NCBI GenBank assembly: GCA_009782665.1
Contig: WRIP01000005.1
Location: forward strand, 1 to 21,994
Length of the DNA stretch: 21,994 bases
Direction of reading: 5' to 3'
From: Oscillospiraceae bacterium
Lineage (GTDB): Bacteria; Bacillota; Clostridia; Oscillospirales; Ruminococcaceae
Positions 1 to 5,192 of this stretch are shown here, piece by piece. The first letter of the stretch is position 1. Each line of letters begins with the position of its first letter. The translations under genes were made by a program, and so were the position numbers. Below the pieces are notes generated by a model. The model was given only the letters and a program-made list of their open reading frames with translations. It searched no databases and was not told the DNA's origin.

Positions 1-1458
1 GATAAAAGAATTAAGGGAAGACCTTATCCGTATATGATATGGAGCAACCTAATGCAGTTCGGCATCATCGATCCCCGTGAAGCACTTAAGGTCGGAGATA
101 CCCTTGCGGATATTGAGGAAGGAATAAACGCAAACTGCTGGACGGCAGGGGTAATCATGGGGTCTTCTGAACTCGGATTATGTCGCGATGAGGTTGAGGC
201 TATGACAGAGTCTGAGCTTTTCGAACGCAAGAAGCAAGTCCATGCGGCATATTATCAGGCAGGAGCCGACTACATAATCGAAGATATGAATCAACTGCCG
301 GGTGTTATTGCCGATATCAATCAGAGGTTGGCTATGGCAACTACACGGAAATTACTGACACCGGGACCGCTGACCACCCGCTACTCGGTGAAACATGCCA
401 TGCTCACCGATCACTGTACCTGGGATGATGAATATAAAGCCATAACCGCTTCGATCGCTAACGATCTCACCAAAATAGCGGTCGGCGATGAAAGCTCAGA
501 ATATGTCACAATACTGCTACAAGGAAGCGGATCATATGCGGTTGAAGCGATGATAAACTGTCTGAATGACAAGGACGATAGGATACTATTTTTAGTAAAC
601 GGGGAATACGGCAGGCGGATGGTCCGGATGGCAGACAATGCCGGTTGCAGTTATGAACTGTTGAATTTTGAAGATACCGAAGCTATCGATTGTAAGATAG
701 TTGACAATACTTTACGAAACAATCCTGGGATAAATTCAGTAATATTCGTACATTGTGAAACCACCACCGGTATCATCAACCCACTTAAGGATATAGCTAG
801 GTTAGCTAAATCGTATGGGAAAAAAGTCTTTGTGGATGCGATGTCAAGTTTCGGAGCCTATGAAATAGATATGAAGGCATTTAGGATCGATGGGTTGGCT
901 TCGAGTGCTAACAAATGTCTGGAAGGTCTACCGGGGTTGTCTTTTGTCATTGTCGATAGACAAATTATAGAGCAGAGTAAAGGTAAAGCAACCTCTCTAT
1001 GTCTCGATCTCTATGAACAATACCGCAGCTTATATGAAGAGGGAGGCAAATTCCGATTCACCTCTCCCACCAATATTCTCCTCGCTTTGAGACAGGCTAT
1101 TGATGAGTATATGAAAGAAGGCGGGTTGCCAGCACGTAGAGCACGATACATAAAAAATCATACAACGCTGGTTGAAGAACTACGAAAACTCGATATATCC
1201 CCCCTTATTGCTGCCGATATACAATCGTATATTATCACAACCTTTGAACTTAAGGATATTGAGTTCACATCGTTTTATGAGATGCTAAAAAACAATGGTT
1301 TTATCATCTATCCTGGCAAATTAACGACTGTACCAACCTTTAGAATAGGGAACATCGGAGATGTATATCCTTCAGATATGAAGCGATTAGCAGAGGTTAT
1401 AGGGGATTATCTGAGTTCATTTGCAATAAGGTGTTACTATTCAGACCCTAGTGTGTGA
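1..1458 (+). CDS. PhnX-PhnW fusion (phosphonoacetaldehyde hydrolase / 2-aminoethylphosphonate-pyruvate transaminase), 5' truncated by window
   Basis: The frame is open from base 1, so the gene starts outside the window; no start should be assigned to the ATG at 34. The first ~110 codons are the C-terminal end of a HAD phosphatase of the phosphonoacetaldehyde hydrolase family: GRPYPYM near base 16 and VGDTLADIEEG (bases ~91-123), which carries the Mg-binding aspartate. From about base 345 a class V aminotransferase of the PhnW family follows, with LTPGPLTTR, DHCTWDDEY and SSANKCLEGLPG; the AAA codon at 913-915 is the expected PLP lysine. By family knowledge PhnW moves the amino group of 2-aminoethylphosphonate to pyruvate, and PhnX cleaves the resulting phosphonoacetaldehyde to acetaldehyde and phosphate, so the fusion would carry out two consecutive catabolic steps. 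The PhnX Schiff-base lysine lies upstream and cannot be checked. No clear terminator follows. Family calls are firm; channeling between domains is inference. Confidence 0.93.
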   Translation, partial: DKRIKGRPYPYMIWSNLMQFGIIDPREALKVGDTLADIEEGINANCWTAGVIMGSSELGLCRDEVEAMTESELFERKKQVHAAYYQAGADYIIEDMNQLPGVIADINQRLAMATTRKLLTPGPLTTRYSVKHAMLTDHCTWDDEYKAITASIANDLTKIAVGDESSEYVTILLQGSGSYAVEAMINCLNDKDDRILFLVNGEYGRRMVRMADNAGCSYELLNFEDTEAIDCKIVDNTLRNNPGINSVIFVHCETTTGIINPLKDIARLAKSYGKKVFVDAMSSFGAYEIDMKAFRIDGLASSANKCLEGLPGLSFVIVDRQIIEQSKGKATSLCLDLYEQYRSLYEEGGKFRFTSPTNILLALRQAIDEYMKEGGLPARRARYIKNHTTLVEELRKLDISPLIAADIQSYIITTFELKDIEFTSFYEMLKNNGFIIYPGKLTTVPTFRIGNIGDVYPSDMKRLAEVIGDYLSSFAIRCYYSDPSV

Positions 1459-1522
1459 GCAGTAACAATTAATTATCGGTCATAAATCAACTTAATAAAT
1501 AGATGATTTTAGCTATAACTCA

Positions 1523-2145
1523 TTAGTCATATAGTGAATATTCACGGATTATTTTGTCACTTAATACTCCTGCATATTTATTATTCCCTTTTTCGTATTT
1601 TGCCAGAGTGCTCAAGGTACAAAGTCAACCGCTTGTAAACATTTATCATCACTTGGTTTAACAATTTCAATGTCCACTTTAATACCATTTGTGCGGCTAG
1701 TTACACTTTCTGAGAATAGAGTGTTTAGATGTTTGCTCGTATTCCTCCTTGATGCAACAAGAACTATATTCTCGGTTTTTCCAATGATTTCATCAACGAA
1801 CAGCCGATTAAGCAGTGTTACAACCATACTTATATAGTTCATTGGGATTAATCGATAAGAATACGTTACGTTTATCTACTCGAATTGATGTAATAAAGAT
1901 ATCCTTATCTTTCAATCTGTTTAGCATGTTCATTCTTGTTACAGGTTTTTCATAGTATACATGTAGTATTCCGTTATTTTTTCTTTTTGTCCCGTTAGGC
2001 AATGATTTGAAAACGCTTTTTACTATCTTTGTAATCGCTCGTGGTTCATGCAGCATTAAAAAAAAATTGAAAAATGGTTAGAGGTACCTGCTTTCGAAAA
2101 ATCAAACCCTAAATCTCCACTTTCATCAAAGTAAACATATAACAT
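1523..2145 (-). pseudogene. DUF3800 family protein, frameshifted pseudogene
   Basis: On the minus strand an ATG at 2145-2143 opens MLYVYFDESGDLGFDFS, the typical N-terminal motif of DUF3800 proteins (acidic YxDESG, suggested to be RNase H-like). The frame is broken in a 9-A run at 2058-2066; adding one base restores ILMLHEP-type continuation into the open stretch 2056-1808. A second shift near 1825 joins NELYKY to VVTLLNRLFVDEI (stretch 1842-1612). A third near 1618 joins LQAVDFV to LAKYEKGNNKYAGVLSDKI, ending with TAA at 1525-1523. The reassembled protein is about 207 residues, normal for the family, with the expected C-terminal LQAxDF...KYExGN signature. Three shifts in one gene argue for true decay rather than one sequencing error. 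DUF3800 genes often sit in mobile or defence contexts; that role here is not demonstrated. Confidence 0.85.
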
Positions 2146-2183
2146 TTTCTAAACACAATCTTCCTTAATTAAGAACAGATGAT

Positions 2184-2257
2184 ATAAAAAAATACAAACC
2201 TCCTGTACCTTATCGCTGAACTCTCCGGAACAGCCCGACAGGAGGAATTATTTGTAT
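2184..2257 (-). terminator. GC-rich hairpin with T tract on the minus strand
   Basis: The arms CCTCCTGT (2199-2206) and ACAGGAGG (2238-2245) are perfect complements around a 31-nt loop, and ATACAAA (2192-2198) can also pair with TTTGTAT (2251-2257) across a short bulge. Read on the minus strand the GC-rich stem runs into TTTGTATTTTTTT, as in an intrinsic terminator. It sits just upstream of the DUF3800 pseudogene, so it would end a minus-strand transcript coming from the right, where a weak coding-like remnant lies. The long loop is unusual for a terminator, so a structured leader is an alternative. Confidence 0.45.
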
Positions 2258-2267
2258 ATCTTACTCC

Positions 2268-2519
2268 CTATGTATTAGGAAGATTTGTTACTGTTCGCAT
2301 GATCCTTTCCTCTAAAAATGGACACTAGGAAATAGTAAATACCGTCTTCACGACTGTTGTAATACATTGATACCTCTAATCAACAACTCTTCCGAGTATT
2401 CTTTGATAGTTCCTATCTCTATATTTATATGTCCAATCGATTAAGTTATCAACAGTGATGCATACTTTTGTTTTTAGTACACAACTATTTTTGATCGAGT
2501 TCAGAATCACTTTAGAAAT
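2268..2519 (-). pseudogene. possible decayed coding remnant, not recognised
   Basis: One minus-strand frame from 2519 to the stop at 2270-2268 reads protein-like text such as VCITVDNLIDWTYKYRDRN, QRILGRVVD and EERIMRTVTNLP, interrupted by two in-frame TAG codons. I cannot assign a family. It lies between a T-tract hairpin on its downstream side and the B12 promoter on its upstream side. Two stops in about 84 codons is fewer than chance would give in AT-rich DNA, but this is weak evidence; the stretch may simply be non-coding. Confidence 0.2.
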
Positions 2520-2545
2520 AAAAAGAAGGTTTTACTCTTCTTTTT
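2520..2545. terminator. AT-rich hairpin, possible weak bidirectional terminator
   Basis: AAAAAGAAG (2520-2528) and CTTCTTTTT (2537-2545) are perfect 9-bp arms around an 8-nt loop. The arm itself provides a T run on either strand, so it could act weakly in both directions. No clear plus-strand gene lies upstream, so its role is uncertain. Confidence 0.3.
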
Positions 2546-2624
2546 GAGTGAGTGCTTTTTGTATTGAGAAATTTTGATTATTTCAACCATCAGGTAGTTT
2601 GATTTGTTGAATTGTATAGATGGC

Positions 2625-2653
2625 TTGACGAACTAGGAGTTAAGCAGTACAAT
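2625..2653 (+). promoter_or_regulatory. sigma-A-type promoter of the B12 operon
   Basis: TTGACG (2625-2630) and TACAAT (2648-2653) are separated by exactly 17 bp, close to the consensus -35 and -10 elements. Transcription would start near 2660, about 15 nt before the P1 stem of the riboswitch, which fits well. Confidence 0.75.
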
Positions 2654-2675
2654 TTTGATATTAACTGAATATCTG

Positions 2676-2912
2676 AGTTTTGAGTATAGACGTCTAGTCT
2701 TTGGAAACAGGTGAAAATCCTGTGCGAACTCGTCGCTGTAATAGTGGAATGTCATACTGATTATGTCACTGAGAAATCGGGAAGGCGGTATGATGTGATG
2801 ATGCTTAAGCCAGAAGACCTACTCAAAACTTGTGCCTCAACCACGAGTATTGGCCGTCGGCACCGCAATATATGTTTCTAACATATATTTCTCCGGGTTG
2901 TTTGTGTTGAGG
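2676..2912 (+). promoter_or_regulatory. cobalamin riboswitch with expression platform
   Basis: The P1 stem is AGTTTTGAGT (2676-2685) with ACTCAAAACT (2821-2830). Between them lie the conserved core blocks GGTGAAAATCC (2710-2720) and CGCTGTAATA, and the B12 box AAGCCAGAAGACCTAC (2807-2822). The L5 sequence ACTCGT (2728-2733) is a perfect complement of ACGAGT (2843-2848) in the loop of a hairpin closed by GTGCC (2832-2836) and GGCAC (2859-2863): this is the L5-L13 kissing loop that senses cobalamin. Downstream, CCTCAAC (2835-2841) can instead pair with GTTGAGG (2906-2912), which would break the P13 stem, and a small hairpin ATATATGTT/AACATATAT occupies 2868-2888. TCTCC (2890-2894) can pair with GGAGA (2931-2935) at the ribosome binding site. 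I infer translational shut-off when cobalamin is bound. Confidence 0.95.
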
Positions 2913-2941
2913 TATACTTTACAAACCAAAGGAGATTTATT

Positions 2942-3349
2942 ATGTCTGAAAAGAAATCTAACAAAAAACTGCTGATAGCCGTCTCGATTTTGTTACTACT
3001 TGTTGTAGTTGCCGGTCTCGTCTGGTTTTTCACCCGTCCCAAGGCAGTATCGGGCAGCAAAAATGTTACGGTCATATTGTTACTAGCGGATGAGACGGAT
3101 ATTGTTCATCAGATATCAACCGATGCAGAGTTTCTTGTAGATCTGCTCAGTGAACAATCATTAATACCCGACTCAGATGTCTTAGCCGGGTTTGTAACCA
3201 CCATCGATGGTATCACGGCAGATGCATCACAGGAAGAATGGTGGATGATGACGGTAAACGGTGAGTTTGCCAACTATGGAATCGCTGAGCTACCGGTAAT
3301 CGATGGTGACAGCTATGAGTTTACACTGACGGTAGGCTGGGACTTTTGA
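2942..3349 (+). CDS. membrane-anchored DUF4430 (transcobalamin-like C-terminal) protein
   Basis: A 135-residue protein with a lysine-rich N-terminus and one membrane segment at about residues 9-29, followed by an extracytoplasmic domain. The domain matches DUF4430, related to the C-terminal domain of transcobalamin and intrinsic factor, with WWMMTVNGE, a small loop and IDGDSYEF. The ATG follows AAAGGAG at 2928-2934. Being directly behind a cobalamin riboswitch and overlapping an ECF S component gene, it probably captures cobalamin or a related corrinoid at the cell surface and passes it to the membrane partner. There is no lipobox cysteine, so anchoring is by the N-terminal helix. Binding itself is inferred from fold family and context. 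Confidence 0.88.
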   Translation: MSEKKSNKKLLIAVSILLLLVVVAGLVWFFTRPKAVSGSKNVTVILLLADETDIVHQISTDAEFLVDLLSEQSLIPDSDVLAGFVTTIDGITADASQEEWWMMTVNGEFANYGIAELPVIDGDSYEFTLTVGWDF

Positions 3350-3870
3350 TGAAATCAAAAATATCACTGATTGATATTTCGCTTATTGGGATTGCGGCAG
3401 CTCTTATGATTGGTGTTCAGCTTTCGCTTGCGTTTTTGCCAAACATCGAACTCATCACACTGCTTATTATTCTATTCACATTGCATTTCAAAAGCAGAAC
3501 GATATATATGATATATGTTTTTTCTATCGTTGAATGTCTCATATATCCGTTCGGTCTGTGGTGTTTTACCTACCTATATATCTGGACCATTCTGTATATT
3601 GTTGTATGGGTTCTGAAAGATTCTCGGTCTGCACTTTTTTGGGCTGTAATCGGAGCGGTGTTCGGTCTGCTGTATGGCAGTCTATCCTCCATCCCTTATT
3701 TCATCACCATGGGACTGGCAGGTGGTATCGCCTACATAGTTTCCGGGTTGTCCTTCGACCTACTACATTGTTTCGGAAACTTTATGGTTATCATATTGTT
3801 ATTTAAGCCGCTCAATACTCTACTAGGGAAACTCCCATATATTTCACTTGAAAGCAGAAAGACAGATTAG
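3349..3870 (+). CDS. ECF transporter S component, probably for cobalamin/corrinoid
   Basis: About 173 residues, almost entirely membrane segments (five to six helices), opening with ISLIGIAAALMIGVQLSLAF and LPNIEL, the N-terminal pattern of energy-coupling-factor S components. The ATG at 3349 overlaps the stop of the DUF4430 gene (TGATG); a TTG at 3346 one codon earlier is possible but less likely. S components bind the vitamin and need a shared EcfA/EcfA'/EcfT module, which is not in this window, so it would use one encoded elsewhere. Substrate is inferred from the riboswitch and DUF4430 partner; it is not a clear match to the characterised CbrT by motif alone. A strong terminator follows at 3981-4018. 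Confidence 0.85.
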   Translation: MKSKISLIDISLIGIAAALMIGVQLSLAFLPNIELITLLIILFTLHFKSRTIYMIYVFSIVECLIYPFGLWCFTYLYIWTILYIVVWVLKDSRSALFWAVIGAVFGLLYGSLSSIPYFITMGLAGGIAYIVSGLSFDLLHCFGNFMVIILLFKPLNTLLGKLPYISLESRKTD

Positions 3871-3980
3871 TACCTTTCTTTATAGATACATAGAATGTGA
3901 AGAGTTACAGTTATCGTGTATCTACATCGATATATAACAGTAGGATATATGATTGAAATATAGGAAAATGCGAATATAAG

Positions 3981-4018
3981 ACCTAGGAGTACATCTCCTA
4001 GGTTTCTTATCGTTTTTT
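3981..4018 (+). terminator. intrinsic terminator of the B12 operon
   Basis: ACCTAGGAG (3981-3989) and CTCCTAGGT (3995-4003) form a perfect 9-bp stem with a 5-nt loop, followed by TTCTTATCGTTTTTT. It ends the plus-strand DUF4430/S-component unit. On the minus strand the flank is only moderately T-rich, so it may help stop the relaxase transcript weakly. Confidence 0.88.
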
Positions 4019-4087
4019 CATTGGATGGCTCTCTGCTTATCGGATATAGTATCAAGACGATACAGTAGCTTTATACGAATATTTGAA

Positions 4088-5107
4088 TCATTCTTCTTCC
4101 AATCCGGTGAAGGGATCTCGGTCGTTTAGTATATTACGAATGATTGGTTGAAACTCAGGTGGAGCATTAGCCAGCACTATGACCAGTCGATTTTCAAGAT
4201 TTGTAAGACGAGTACGCATCAAGGAGTTCTCACCTACCATTGCCAGTGTCGGGTTACTCTTAAGTGTTTCTCGGAGTGCGGATATACTCTCCCCTAGGGA
4301 TGATATTTCCATTTCCTTCTCGGTTAACTGCTGCTGCACCGTGTTTACATACTTTGCGGTATTCACTAGCTCCTTGTAGCGTTCATAGGTTATGGTGGAG
4401 AAATCTTGCTGCAGTGTTGCTTCATCCTGTTCCATCACTTCGGCATAGAATATTTTTTTATCTATATCAGCCTGTATTGTATCCCGAAGCGAAGTCAGTT
4501 CTTCCAGTTCCAGTTTCAAAGCCTCAATAACTTCAACCGATAACCCGATGGTACTGGCATTGGTACCCATTGGTCCTCGACCTGCAACATCCGATAATAC
4601 AGCAACATCGCGTCCGAAAACTCTATCTAATGTGACCTTTAGCTCAGGATGAAATCTACTGAGCTCTATTCTATTGAGTACCTCTTTGGCAATGACCTTC
4701 CCATCCTTAATCGGTATAAAACTAAAGTGCATATGCGGTTGTTTTTCATCCTTGTGTACATATGCAGATACGATGTTCTCATCCATATACCGTTTCGCCA
4801 TGAATCGGTATGATTCAATGAAAAACTGATCCTCAGGCATAAAGTCTTTCGGAAGTGTCAACAACCATGAGCACATGACATTGACATTCGCCCGATTAAG
4901 TATCTTTACCTCCGAGATGCGTTTCTTTATGAACTCCATCTGTCCTTCGGGATGCTTAGGAGCTAGATTGTAGTTGAGAAAGGTTTTAGTTGGATCGATT
5001 TCCTGGTTGTTAAACCTGATGAAATTCCCGTCAGCATCCTTTGCTCTTTCATAGTGTGCGCAAAGGTTTCCTGCCGCAGACATGGAGTATTTTTGTACAT
5101 GAGCCAT
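4088..5107 (-). CDS. MobV/Pre family relaxase (plasmid mobilisation/recombination protein)
   Basis: The start is set at 5107 (MAHVQKYS...), because AAAGAGG lies at 5120-5114; an ATG ten codons earlier lacks such a site. The 339-residue product has the N-terminal block with NQEIDPTKTFLNYNLAP (34-50) and the diagnostic metal-binding motif HKDEKQPHMH at 118-127 (HxDExxPHxH) of MobV relaxases. The C-terminal third (from about 205) is rich in E, K, Q and L and likely coiled coil. MobV enzymes nick one strand at an oriT and start transfer of plasmids or integrated elements. The gene follows sbcC by 76 bp in the same direction. It is shorter than pMV158 MobM but the catalytic domain appears whole. 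No integrase, replication gene or other transfer gene is nearby, so it is a lone relaxase, perhaps left by an integrated mobilisable element. Confidence 0.92.
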   Translation of the reverse strand: MAHVQKYSMSAAGNLCAHYERAKDADGNFIRFNNQEIDPTKTFLNYNLAPKHPEGQMEFIKKRISEVKILNRANVNVMCSWLLTLPKDFMPEDQFFIESYRFMAKRYMDENIVSAYVHKDEKQPHMHFSFIPIKDGKVIAKEVLNRIELSRFHPELKVTLDRVFGRDVAVLSDVAGRGPMGTNASTIGLSVEVIEALKLELEELTSLRDTIQADIDKKIFYAEVMEQDEATLQQDFSTITYERYKELVNTAKYVNTVQQQLTEKEMEISSLGESISALRETLKSNPTLAMVGENSLMRTRLTNLENRLVIVLANAPPEFQPIIRNILNDRDPFTGLEEE

Positions 5108-5129
5108 ATAGTTCCTCTTTCTTGAGTAG

Positions 5130-5139
5130 TAGTACACTA
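5130..5139 (-). other. candidate MobV nick site (oriT core)
   Basis: On the minus strand this reads TAGTGTACTA. From memory, the pMV158-family nick region reads TAGTGTG/TTA, so eight of ten positions agree. It lies 23 bp upstream of the relaxase start, the usual place for a MobV oriT, and abuts a perfect 14-bp palindrome. Function is inference. Confidence 0.35.
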
Positions 5140-5192
5140 GAGTACTCTAGAATGCTCTAGAGTATCTAGAGCAGCTAGAGCAGCTAGAGCAG
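5137..5192. repeat. CTCTAG/CTAGAG repeat and palindrome cluster
   Basis: The hexamer CTAGAG or its complement CTCTAG occurs seven times in 56 bp (at 5137, 5145, 5155, 5157, 5166, 5175 and 5184). Three copies form a direct tandem repeat CTAGAGCAG with a 9-bp period (5166-5192). CTAGAGTACTCTAG (5137-5150) is a perfect palindrome, and ACTCTAGA (5144-5151) faces TCTAGAGT (5156-5163) as an 8-bp inverted repeat with a 4-nt loop. The cluster fills the gap between sbcC and the relaxase gene; the sbcC stop codon lies inside the last repeat. Confidence 0.85.

Noticed and set aside
2310..2330. AAAATGGACACTAGG resembling an insertion-sequence end
   Set aside because: No matching inverted partner or transposase reading was found, so it is not reported as an element.
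2440..2465. TTATCAACA resembling a DnaA box
   Set aside because: A single near-match with no cluster, no DUE-like array and no dnaA/dnaN nearby; not evidence of an origin.
3534..3806. 90-codon plus-strand open frame
   Set aside because: Out-of-frame shadow of the ECF S component gene.
5137..5192. CRISPR-like repeat array
   Set aside because: The 9-bp period has no unique spacers; it is a short tandem repeat and palindrome cluster.
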